Shown: positions 1-6,509, numbered from the stretch's first letter. The stretch is DNA of 18,343 nt from JBAWAP01 sp049589355 (GCA_049589355.1 JBAWAP010000402.1:1-18343), one strand, 5' to 3'. Made by a program: numbers and translations. The notes: generated by a model from the letters alone, not told the origin.

Positions 1-1
1 G

Positions 2-607
2 GCTTGCATTATCAAACGACCCTATAACCTTTTCCATCGCTGCAATCTTTACATGCGCACCTCCGATGTCCAGCGTAGCTTCGGCAACAAGACCACCTGG
101 GACACACCCTTTGAGGTTTGGTTCAGACACTTCGTGGCCGAAGCTAACAACAGCGTCTTCAGCAATGGACGGCACAACGTGGCCATGAACTACGATGCCT
201 TTGAGATCCCTGGGCAATACGATCTGGTTTACATTGACACCCCCTACATTTCAGGCAAGGGCGTGGGGGTAGATTATTTGCACTTCTACCACTTCCTAGA
301 GGGAATCTTGGATTACGACAACTGGGCACATAGGATAGATTATCGGAGCAAACATCGCAAGCTCAGACAGAAGAAGTCTGTCTGGACTGATAAGAATCGC
401 ATACATGATGCCTTTGACAGGCTGCTTGAGAAGTTCCAGGACAGCATTTTGGTGGTATCCTACCGCGACCAGGGCATCCCCTCGCCGGATGAGCTTATCG
501 CGCTGCTCAAAAAACACAAAGGGGACGTAATAGAGGTCAACGGCACAGACTACAAGTACGTGCTGAGCAATGGGAACTCCAGGGAACTGTTATTCATAGC
601 TCAATAA
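2..607 (+). CDS. D12-class N6-adenine DNA methyltransferase, 3' part
   Basis: The reading frame is open from the left edge of the window, so the N-terminal part, with the SAM-binding FxGxG motif, is missing. The ATG at 53 is internal: the codons before it read KRPYNLFHRCNLYMR, a stretch typical of this methylase family. The catalytic motif IV, normally DPPY, is DTPY here (bases 236-247), in the context YDLVYIDTPYISGKG. Further on, ILVVSYRDQGIPSPDEL matches the family C-terminal region. The product should transfer a methyl group from SAM to the N6 of adenine in DNA. It faces an EcoRV-type endonuclease gene tail to tail, with the stop codons overlapping (601-607), so it is probably the protecting partner of that nuclease. 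Specificity cannot be read from the fragment. Confidence 0.87.
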   Translation, partial: ACIIKRPYNLFHRCNLYMRTSDVQRSFGNKTTWDTPFEVWFRHFVAEANNSVFSNGRHNVAMNYDAFEIPGQYDLVYIDTPYISGKGVGVDYLHFYHFLEGILDYDNWAHRIDYRSKHRKLRQKKSVWTDKNRIHDAFDRLLEKFQDSILVVSYRDQGIPSPDELIALLKKHKGDVIEVNGTDYKYVLSNGNSRELLFIAQ

Positions 608-1242
608 TGGCGCCAGTATTCCAGGAACTCCTCCTGTGAACCGAACTCGCCGCGTCCTGCTTTCAAGTCCTCGATGTTGGTGATCGAACGCATGTGCTTC
701 GTGGTGCCACTGCCTGTCCGACGTGAGGCAATGCGCCACTTCTCCTGAGCAATGACGTCAATGTCGGTGATGCGGAACTTCTCTTCCACCAAGTCACCGA
801 TTTTCTCCTCGTAGGTCTCAAACTCGTAGCATAGGCCGATGATCCAGTGCTGAGCATAGTCGCCATAGGGACACCGGATAGTGCCCACCTTCCTGTCCGG
901 AGTGCGGAAGTAACCGAGATAGGTTCCGATGGTGAACCCCCCAATGGTGTTGGCGCTCTTCTTGCGGGATGTCTTGACGTCAATGGCTATTTTCCCCTCG
1001 AACCCGGGGATGCCATGTAGTGTGATGTCCGGGTATTCCCTCCCGCCGCCCTCCTCCAGGACACAATGGTACCTCTGAGCAATAGGTTGGATTCTCTCGA
1101 CCACCAACTGCTCGAAGATGGCCGAGATAGCTCTGCTGTCAGATGGCACATCAATCACGCTCTGATCCTCCAAGAGCAGACCCACCACTTCCCACTTGAA
1201 TCCTTCCAGCAATTCTTCCAGATCTGCTTTGACGTTATACAT
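601..1242 (-). CDS. EcoRV-type type II restriction endonuclease
   Basis: The protein aligns by eye with R.EcoRV over most of its length. YPDITLH...KIAIDVKTS corresponds to EcoRV YPDFTLY...KIAIDIKTT and HWIIG is identical. EKWRIA corresponds to DKWVIA, and FGSQEEFLEYWRHY to FDSEDEFLDYWRNY. The PD-(D/E)xK residues are Asp72, Asp88 and Lys90 (EcoRV 74, 90, 92, same 16-residue spacing), and Glu44 matches EcoRV Glu45. The frame extends to 1335, but the ATG at 1242 is chosen because AAGGAG lies 8 bases upstream and the length (213 aa) then matches the start of EcoRV. In the DNA-reading R loop EcoRV GSGNTT is GSGTTK here, so the target may not be exactly GATATC. The gene lies 31 bp after the methyltransferase gene, in the same direction, and may be transcribed with it. 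Confidence 0.93.
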   Translation of the reverse strand: MYNVKADLEELLEGFKWEVVGLLLEDQSVIDVPSDSRAISAIFEQLVVERIQPIAQRYHCVLEEGGGREYPDITLHGIPGFEGKIAIDVKTSRKKSANTIGGFTIGTYLGYFRTPDRKVGTIRCPYGDYAQHWIIGLCYEFETYEEKIGDLVEEKFRITDIDVIAQEKWRIASRRTGSGTTKHMRSITNIEDLKAGRGEFGSQEEFLEYWRHY

Positions 1243-1273
1243 ACATCGCACTCCTTGCGTGTTCATGAAGTCT

Positions 1274-1912
1274 TCACATTCTCTCCGCCCAAACCTCCCA
1301 GTGCGCACTGAGCTTCGGCTGGCCAGATTCCCCACCCCACTCGTGCGTCTTCCGCTTCAGCTCCAGTATGCGAAAACCCTTCCACACAGAGCGCAGTTCA
1401 TCCTCGCGGAACAGGTGGTGCGGCACAGGGACATCGCAATCTAGTTCGCATACCAGCCAGGTGCCCGGCTCGATCTCCGGCCCAAGCCCCTCTTTGAAAT
1501 CCCCCCAGGCGTTCACCGTGGCGAAAAACCATCCCTTGGGCCGCAACGCGCGCCGTACTCCGGCTACAGTCCGTCGGATGCCATCCAGCAGGTTGTGGTG
1601 GATGACGTTCGTGCTGACCACGGCGTCAAAGAAGCCACCAGGAAAAGGCAGGGCCTCCATGTCCGACACGGCCAGGTGGGCCGGCAGCCCCTCTTGTTCC
1701 AGCCAGCTCCGGGCGCGGGCCAACCCGTGGGGGTCTATATCGGTGCCATACATCTCAAAACCCTGCCGCGCCAGGAAGACCATGTGCCGTCCCGCCCCAC
1801 AACCCAGGTCCAGCACCCTCCTCATCCCTCGCTCTTGCATGGCCGCTGCCAGCGAGCCCAACTTCTCGTGCGGAGTCTTCCAACTGTACCAAAAGCGTTC
1901 TTGACGTTTCAC
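1274..1912 (-). CDS. class I SAM-dependent methyltransferase
   Basis: A Rossmann-fold methyltransferase of the Methyltransf_11/25 type. Motif I VLDLGCGAGRH is at residues 33-43, the acidic end of strand 2 (YGTDID) at 55-60, and a motif IV-like FDAVVSTNVIHH follows. At 212 aa it is a bare catalytic domain without a recognisable substrate domain, so the substrate (small molecule, lipid or protein) is unknown. The start is GTG at 1912, only 3 bases after the stop of the aldolase-Fae gene and in the same frame. No ribosome binding site is visible because both the stop and the start lie inside a heptad repeat, so translation probably depends on re-initiation. It is the last gene of the metabolic operon before the restriction gene. 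Confidence 0.85.
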   Translation of the reverse strand: MKRQERFWYSWKTPHEKLGSLAAAMQERGMRRVLDLGCGAGRHMVFLARQGFEMYGTDIDPHGLARARSWLEQEGLPAHLAVSDMEALPFPGGFFDAVVSTNVIHHNLLDGIRRTVAGVRRALRPKGWFFATVNAWGDFKEGLGPEIEPGTWLVCELDCDVPVPHHLFREDELRSVWKGFRILELKRKTHEWGGESGQPKLSAHWEVWAERM

Positions 1913-1934
1913 GTTTCACGTTTTACGTTTCACG
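1903..1934. repeat. heptad tandem repeat (CACGTTT)n at a gene junction
   Basis: Four and a half copies of a 7-bp unit: GACGTTT, CACGTTT, CACGTTT, TACGTTT, CACG. Read on the minus strand (coding strand here) it is AAACGTG-like and contains TGA and TAA codons. It encodes the last residues VKRKT and the stop of the aldolase-Fae fusion, and the GTG start and first residues of the methyltransferase. It belongs to a class of 7-8 bp micro-repeats seen at several gene borders in this window. Confidence 0.85.
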
Positions 1935-3361
1935 AACGCCTGCCCAATCGCCTCCGCTATCGCTGCGTACACGTTCTGGTAGAGGGCGTGGCGGTCCAGG
2001 GCCTTCGGATCCACCGTGGCCAGGACGATCATCACCTCCTCGTCCATGGCCGCCGTCGGGATCATTCCCCGCTCCAGGGCATCCACGATGGCCTTGGCCA
2101 CCGCCGACTGGGTCGGCCCGTAGATCATGTTGGCCTGGCGCAGGTTCTTCTGCTCCAGCGTAGGCAAGATGAGCGTCGGTGGCCGCACAGTGAGATTCGG
2201 CTCCAGGATGGTGGTCAATGCCTCACGACGATGGAGGGGATAGGTGAATTGGTAGGCGTAGGCCTCGCCCAGCGGCCCCGCCTTCGGCCCGGCCACCAGA
2301 TCCAACTGGACCCACTCCGGCTCCACCCCGGCCGATCCAGTCCCCACCCGCAGTCCGGCGGCCCGAATCACCTCCGTCGTCAATCCCACATCCCCAAACC
2401 GCTCCTCCACCATCCCCTTTTGGATTTTGAACTTTGAGCTTTGGGCTTCGATCTTGCCTAGCTTTTCTAGCTCCAATTGGATCTCAGCTCGCGTCTCGTG
2501 GATCAAGGCTCCACCCGTGGGCTTCAGCGGTCGGCGCGGCGGTCCGACTTTGACTCCCATCATATTCAGGGCCGCCTTGACTGCTACTCCACCGCCATGA
2601 CGACAGAAGATGCGAGTCAGCTTCTGCACCCTCATCTGCCACGCTCGCGCTGTGGCCAAATCGCCCTCCTGCACTGCCTTGAAGACTCGCTGCCAGACCT
2701 CGGGGAAGACGTTGGCGCTGGCCAGGATCATCCCGGAGCAGCCGCCGGCCAGGGCGGGCAACACCACCTCATCGTGGCCGATGAAAACATCAATACGCCC
2801 CTGAACCATCTCCAGCACTTCCATGGTGTAGGTCAGGTTGCCGGAGGAATCCTTCAGGGCCACAATGTTGTCAATGTCAGCCAAGTCCTCGATGACAGTG
2901 CGGGGCAGGTAGGCGTCCACCACCTGAGGGATGTTGTACATGATGATAGGGACGTCCACCGCCTTGGCGAGCTCGTAGAAGTGCTGATAGATGCCTTTGT
3001 CCGAGGGATGGAGGTAGTAGGGCGTCACCACCAGGCAGGCGCTGGCTCCGGCCTCCTTAGCGTTTTTCGCGAGTTCGATGACCTGGCGGGTCGAGGGAGC
3101 TCCCGTGCCGGCGATAACGGGCTTGCCCTTCGCCTCCTCGACAGCGATCTCAACCAGCCGCTTTTGCTCTTCCACCGATAAGTAGGGGAACTCGCCGGTG
3201 GTGCCGCAGGGCACCAAGCCGTCCACGTCGTCAATCACGTGGCGGATGAGGCCGCGAAAGGCGCTCTCGTCCATGCCCTCGTCCTTGTCGAAAGGCGTCA
3301 CCAGAGCGGGAAAAACGCCCGGGGGGAAGGGCAACTTGCTTTGTTTTAATACATTGTTCAT
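1916..3361 (-). CDS. DapA-family aldolase fused to a formaldehyde-activating enzyme (Fae) domain
   Basis: A two-domain protein of 481 aa. Residues 12-303 are a complete DapA/NAL-type class I aldolase barrel: GTTGE at 53-57, the Tyr of MYNIP at 142 and the Schiff-base Lys at 170 (ALKDSSGNL). The Arg that binds the distal carboxylate in true dihydrodipicolinate synthase (YNVPSRTG) is missing (YNIPQVVD), so this is more likely another 2-keto-acid aldolase. Residues 304-316 are a linker encoded by a heptad repeat. Residues 317-476 match the Fae family: GPKAGP, PNLTVRPPTL, RQANMIYGPTQSAVAKA and an acidic AAMDEEVMIVL segment. The Fae catalytic His (AHIDL) is Gln352 here (VQLDL). The start is the ATG at 3361 with AAGGAG 8 bases upstream; the frame runs open to 3397. 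An independent Fae start at 2413 has only GGGG before it. Known Fae fusions join Fae to Hps, another aldolase, so this is a related idea with a different partner. Confidence 0.85.
   Translation of the reverse strand: MNNVLKQSKLPFPPGVFPALVTPFDKDEGMDESAFRGLIRHVIDDVDGLVPCGTTGEFPYLSVEEQKRLVEIAVEEAKGKPVIAGTGAPSTRQVIELAKNAKEAGASACLVVTPYYLHPSDKGIYQHFYELAKAVDVPIIMYNIPQVVDAYLPRTVIEDLADIDNIVALKDSSGNLTYTMEVLEMVQGRIDVFIGHDEVVLPALAGGCSGMILASANVFPEVWQRVFKAVQEGDLATARAWQMRVQKLTRIFCRHGGGVAVKAALNMMGVKVGPPRRPLKPTGGALIHETRAEIQLELEKLGKIEAQSSKFKIQKGMVEERFGDVGLTTEVIRAAGLRVGTGSAGVEPEWVQLDLVAGPKAGPLGEAYAYQFTYPLHRREALTTILEPNLTVRPPTLILPTLEQKNLRQANMIYGPTQSAVAKAIVDALERGMIPTAAMDEEVMIVLATVDPKALDRHALYQNVYAAIAEAIGQAFVKRKT
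2417..2444. repeat. heptad tandem repeat forming the aldolase-Fae linker
   Basis: On the minus strand the units are CCAAAGC, TCAAAGT, TCAAAAT, CCAAAAG. In this orientation the array has no stop codon and encodes the low-complexity linker QSSKFKIQK between the aldolase and Fae domains. In the other orientation the same units give TGA codons. Arrays of this TCAAART type are commonly intergenic in genomes that carry them, so its position inside a gene suggests that two genes were joined here. Confidence 0.75.
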
Positions 3362-3380
3362 GCACATTGCTCCTTCACGG

Positions 3381-3460
3381 TTGGTAGGTTGGTACACTGG
3401 TAAATCGGTAGATTGGTAAATTGGTCAACTACCAGTTTCCCAGTCTACCAATCTACCAGT
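3381..3460. repeat. octad repeats in inverted halves, potential long hairpin
   Basis: Six 8-bp units of the type TTGGTARA run through 3381-3428. The reverse-complement type (ACCAGTYT/ACCAATCT) then fills 3431-3460. Bases 3396-3425 and 3431-3460 are inverted copies matching at 25 of 30 positions, with a 5-base loop (3426-3430). The array carries the last two codons and the TAG stop of the HpnI-type gene and fills most of the 91-bp gap before the aldolase-Fae gene. It could act in mRNA processing, attenuation or stability; there is no run of U typical of a simple terminator. Confidence 0.75.
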
Positions 3461-4580
3461 AAAGCATTCGGCCATCGGCCTGCAACCTAAACTCCTCGCC
3501 ACGCCAGGTGACTCGTCGGCCCAGCCCGCCAGCGCACCAGATCAAGGCGCTCAGCATATCTCGCACCGGCAGCCAGACGAGCCATTGGCGTACCACCTGG
3601 TCTCCGGCATAGCCCGCGACCAGCCAGGCTACCAGCCAGCGCACGAGCGCCGAGATGAGCAACGTCAACCGCCCCAGGGGCGCAAAGCCGGTGACCAGGG
3701 CCAGCGTTACAGCCAACGGCGTGCTAAAGGTGAGCAGCAGGCCCGGGTACTCCAGGGGTCGGCTGACACGACTGCAGCGAGCCCAGCGCACCTCCCGATC
3801 CCATTGGTCCCGGAAGGTAGTGGCGCCCAGGACGCTGGCCACGACGTAATCGGATAGGTGTACCCGCAGACCCAGGTCGGCCACACGGGCTCCGAGTTGA
3901 TAATCGTCAGCCAGGTAGTTGGCCACGGCAGCGAAGCCACCAATGCGGGCCAGATCGCTGCGCCGCAGGGCCACGGTGGCGCCCAACGCGAAACGCATGT
4001 CCAGAAACCTGCGGGCGACGATCACTGAGGGTAGGAACGTGGAACCCACGTACAGAGCCTCCAGGCGGGCGGTGAGATTAAAGGGAGCCTCGCCCCGGTA
4101 GGGGCAGGTGACCAGCCCGATTTGCTCGTCGGCCAGGGGAGCGACCACCCGTCGCAGGTAGTCGGGTGTCACTCGCATGTCGCTGTCGCTGACCACCAGC
4201 AGCTCGTGGCGGGCCTGGTTGGCCAGGCCATGCAGGATGCTGGCCTTGTGGTTCGACCCGCTGGCCTGGACTACGGACAGCCGAATGTTATGCCGGGGGA
4301 AACTCTGCTGTAAACGTTCTACGACCGGGATGGCCGGGTCGGCCGGGTCAGACATGCCGAAGAGCAGCTCGAAGTGCGGGTAATCCTGCTGGCAGAAGCT
4401 GACAAAGTTTTCGTAGGCCTGGAAGTCCAGCCCCTTGACCGGCTTGAGGATGGATACCGGTGGCATGAAGCCGGGATTGGGATCCAGCCGGTCATGAAAG
4501 AAGGCCCGGACCCACCAACAGGCCACCAGCCAGTATAGCCAACTGGCGACGGTAAGCAGAAAGAGTAGAGTTTCCAGCAT
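3453..4580 (-). CDS. hpnI: HpnI-type membrane glycosyltransferase (GT2/GT21-like)
   Basis: A 375-aa glycosyltransferase with an N-terminal membrane helix (residues 1-25) and hydrophobic helices near the C-terminus (about 280-350). The catalytic set of the ceramide-glucosyltransferase/HpnI group is present: PPVSILKPVKG at 40-50, NHK at 110-112, SDSD at 131-134, ADD at 224-226 and REVRW at 262-266, the (Q/R)xxRW motif. HpnI adds an N-acetylglucosamine-type sugar to bacteriohopanetetrol, and HpnK then deacetylates it. The HpnK-type gene lies 1 base upstream (TGAGATG), with GAGGTGAG as ribosome binding site. Assignment to hopanoids rests on this pairing; a glycolipid acceptor other than a hopanoid is possible. 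Its last two codons and stop lie in an octad repeat. Confidence 0.82.
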   Translation of the reverse strand: MLETLLFLLTVASWLYWLVACWWVRAFFHDRLDPNPGFMPPVSILKPVKGLDFQAYENFVSFCQQDYPHFELLFGMSDPADPAIPVVERLQQSFPRHNIRLSVVQASGSNHKASILHGLANQARHELLVVSDSDMRVTPDYLRRVVAPLADEQIGLVTCPYRGEAPFNLTARLEALYVGSTFLPSVIVARRFLDMRFALGATVALRRSDLARIGGFAAVANYLADDYQLGARVADLGLRVHLSDYVVASVLGATTFRDQWDREVRWARCSRVSRPLEYPGLLLTFSTPLAVTLALVTGFAPLGRLTLLISALVRWLVAWLVAGYAGDQVVRQWLVWLPVRDMLSALIWCAGGLGRRVTWRGEEFRLQADGRMLYW

Positions 4581-4581
4581 C

Positions 4582-5487
4582 TCACCTCACTTCGTTGAGG
4601 GTGGGATAAGTGGCGAGACGCAGGCCTTGTTCCTGAATAACCTGTCGTACTGCCGGGCTGAGCAGGGTGGCCAGATCGCCGGGGTTAGGGCCCAGGGCCT
4701 CGTCGCCAGGCTCAGTGCTAGGGTGGAAATACAGCTCCGCCGTAGGCACTTCCAGACGGCGCAACAGGTTTATCACGTAGGCTTCCTGCATCTGGCCGGT
4801 CTGCATCAGACCGTACACTCGGTGGGTCACGGCCAGGTGGTGATCCCGCAGGCGAGCCAGACACCACCGGCAGAGCAGACCGAAGGAGATGGCCCAGCCG
4901 ACCTTTGTTCCAGCGTAACGCCGGTCATAGCCCAGGGCAAACCAGAAATCGTCCCTTGGCAGACGAAGGCCTCGCGCTCCGTATTGCTCCGCCAGGGGCA
5001 ACAACAGCTTGAACACTGTAGGATGTACGTGCATGTGCAGGTGGCCGTCCACATGGGAGAGGGGCAGCCCCGTGGCGGCGAAGCGCTCGAACTGCGCTGC
5101 CATTTCCCAGGCCAACTCCTCTTGGACTGGACGACTCAGGAAGTAGCGCAGGCCGACTTGCACCGGAGCGTCCGAGAAGTGGCCGCTGTTATCCACCAGG
5201 CGGGGTATCTCCCAGGGTGGCAAGGTCGCTCGTCCGCCGGTCACCACCAAGTGCAGTCCCACAGCTAGAGCGGGTGTCTCCTGGGCCAGGGTCACGGCTT
5301 CCTCCACAGCGTCCCCGACGACCATGAGGCTGGCACTGGTCAGTACGCCCTCGCGGTGAGCCCGCATCACCGCCGCGTTGATGCTTGACGAACGGCCAAA
5401 GTCATCGGCATTGAGGATGATTTTCTTGACGCACCCCAGGTCGGGTGCTGATTCCCAATCTACCAATCTACCAGTGTACCAATTCAC
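4582..5487 (-). CDS. hpnK: HpnK-type polysaccharide/glycolipid deacetylase (YdjC family)
   Basis: YdjC/ChbG-family metal-dependent deacetylase. The metal-binding and catalytic segments are NADDFG at 26-31, GLHL at 77-80 and HVDGHLHMHVHP at 145-156. HpnK proteins begin at about KKIILNADDFG, so residues 1-20 here are an extension. Its first part (MNWYTGRLVDWE) is encoded by octad repeats. The only reasonable start is GTG at 5487, which overlaps the stop of the upstream U32-like gene as GTGA, suggesting coupled translation. A TTG or CTG further in would be closer to the family start but has no clear ribosome binding site. It should act with the adjoining HpnI-type enzyme. HpnJ, the radical-SAM partner in cyclitol-ether synthesis, is not in the window. 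Confidence 0.82.
   Translation of the reverse strand: MNWYTGRLVDWESAPDLGCVKKIILNADDFGRSSSINAAVMRAHREGVLTSASLMVVGDAVEEAVTLAQETPALAVGLHLVVTGGRATLPPWEIPRLVDNSGHFSDAPVQVGLRYFLSRPVQEELAWEMAAQFERFAATGLPLSHVDGHLHMHVHPTVFKLLLPLAEQYGARGLRLPRDDFWFALGYDRRYAGTKVGWAISFGLLCRWCLARLRDHHLAVTHRVYGLMQTGQMQEAYVINLLRRLEVPTAELYFHPSTEPGDEALGPNPGDLATLLSPAVRQVIQEQGLRLATYPTLNEVR
5453..5484. repeat. octad tandem repeat (CTACCAAT type)
   Basis: Units of the form CTACCAAT/CTACCAGT/GTACCAAT repeat every 8 bp. This is the same family as the array at 3381-3460. It lies at the border of the U32-like and HpnK-type genes and encodes most of the N-terminal extension of the HpnK-type protein on the minus strand, in the one frame without a stop codon. 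Confidence 0.75.
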
Positions 5488-6434
5488 GGCTTCGGTATAG
5501 CCAGGTCTACAGGCCCTACTCCCGACATGGTGGCCTCAGGAAAGTTCTCCTGGATGATCTCGTGGATGATCTGGGCGTACTTGACCTTCACCCGCGCCCA
5601 GTTAGCCAGCATCCCCTCATCCACCCACGGCTTGTAGAGAGCTCCTGGGCCCGCAGCGCAGGCTGGGCCTGGCTCGATCTTGAAGTAACACGGCGCACAT
5701 ACACGAGCCATCTCCGGGCCCTCGTAGATGCGGATATATCCTCCGAAGGACTCGGTAAGCATGATGTGGAGATCCAGTGGGATGTCAATGGCCTGCCGGA
5801 TGGAAGCGAACTGCGGCAGACTGAGATCGGCCACAGGGTTAAACGTGCCAGCCCCCAGCATTTGCAGCACCTTGCCACCCGCAGCCGAGGCATGGCCAGC
5901 ATAGATGGAGACCTTGAAGATCACATCCTCCGGGATGTCGCCGTTCCTTCTCATCTCGTTGAGGAGCCAGAGCAGCCCCTCGTCAATCACCAGGAACCCC
6001 CGGAAGCCGATCTCGATGCACGTCATGATATCGGTGATCACCTGCCGCAACTGGTCGGAGCCGCGGAAGCGCAGGCCGGAGAAAGCCCCCTCCGGAGTAA
6101 CCAACTGCCGTCCCGTGTCCCAGGCAGAGCGGGGGCCAGGGGTCAAGATGATCTCCATCTTGGCCTCGGCGGCCATCTGCGCGAAGTCCTTTAGCTCCGC
6201 TTTGTCCAAAAGGGTGGCCCCCATCACCACCGAGATCAAGCGGTGGATGGGCATGTTCCGCTTCTGGGATTCGTCAATTACGGCCTCTAGCACTTTGGGT
6301 CGCTCCACGCCGGAGATCTCCATCCTATAGTGCGCTCCGTCAGGGAAACGCTTCCGGCTAGCAGGAAGCTCATAAGCATCCCGGCCAGGGATACCCACAC
6401 GCTCCATAGCTGCTTGAACCTTGCTCATATTCAT
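5484..6434 (-). CDS. U32-peptidase-like TIM-barrel protein, function unknown
   Basis: A soluble 316-aa protein. The segment RKRFPDGAHYRMEISGVE followed by a barrel-like series of strands (MPIHRLISVVMG, MEIILTPGPR, GFRGFLVIDEGLL, VIFKVSIYAGHA, IPLDLHIML, CYFKIEPGP) resembles proteins often annotated as 'U32 family peptidase'. It lacks the collagenase-type signature I would expect in true U32 proteases, so proteolysis is not implied. The ATG at 6434 has AAGGAG 7 bases upstream. It heads the operon with HpnK, HpnI and the aldolase-Fae fusion, and its stop overlaps the HpnK start. The pairing with a DapA-type aldolase suggests a carbohydrate or keto-acid pathway, but this is a guess. Confidence 0.6.
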   Translation of the reverse strand: MNMSKVQAAMERVGIPGRDAYELPASRKRFPDGAHYRMEISGVERPKVLEAVIDESQKRNMPIHRLISVVMGATLLDKAELKDFAQMAAEAKMEIILTPGPRSAWDTGRQLVTPEGAFSGLRFRGSDQLRQVITDIMTCIEIGFRGFLVIDEGLLWLLNEMRRNGDIPEDVIFKVSIYAGHASAAGGKVLQMLGAGTFNPVADLSLPQFASIRQAIDIPLDLHIMLTESFGGYIRIYEGPEMARVCAPCYFKIEPGPACAAGPGALYKPWVDEGMLANWARVKVKYAQIIHEIIQENFPEATMSGVGPVDLAIPKP

Positions 6435-6453
6435 GATCTTTCTCCTTGCTTAT

Positions 6454-6503
6454 GCTAGCAACGGCGCTAGCCCACCGATTATCTTAACCACTGGAACATG
6501 TTC
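6454..6503. promoter_or_regulatory. dyad symmetries upstream of the U32-like gene
   Basis: The 75-bp gap 6435-6509 contains two dyads. GCTAGC occurs at 6454-6459 and 6466-6471 with a 6-base loop, and GAACATGTTC at 6494-6503 is a perfect 10-bp palindrome. A weak minus-strand -10 (GATAAT, 6483-6478) lies between them, without a convincing -35. They are candidates for operator sites of the operon starting at 6434. The palindrome has GAAC/GTTC half-sites with a spacing shorter than that of Gram-positive LexA boxes, so no regulator is named. Confidence 0.35.
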
Positions 6504-6509
6504 AGCGGT

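Noticed and set aside
1243..1335. N-terminal 31-residue extension of the EcoRV-type nuclease
   Set aside because: It overlaps the methyltransferase gene, lacks a ribosome binding site and has no counterpart in EcoRV. The ATG at 1242 has AAGGAG.
1595..3181. Long plus-strand open frames (1595-2437 and 2477-3181) across the aldolase-Fae gene
   Set aside because: They are antisense to clearly recognised genes, have no ribosome binding sites and translate to Arg/His/Gln-rich sequence without domains. They are shadows of GC-rich coding sequence.
3381..3460. CRISPR array
   Set aside because: The units are 8 bp without spacers, so this is a tandem micro-repeat, not repeat-spacer structure.
4627..6194. 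Plus-strand open frames opposite HpnK and the U32-like gene
   Set aside because: Low-quality translations opposite strongly conserved proteins; no start signals.
6494..6503. LexA box at GAACATGTTC
   Set aside because: The spacing between half-sites is too short for the Gram-positive LexA site, and the downstream gene is not an SOS gene.
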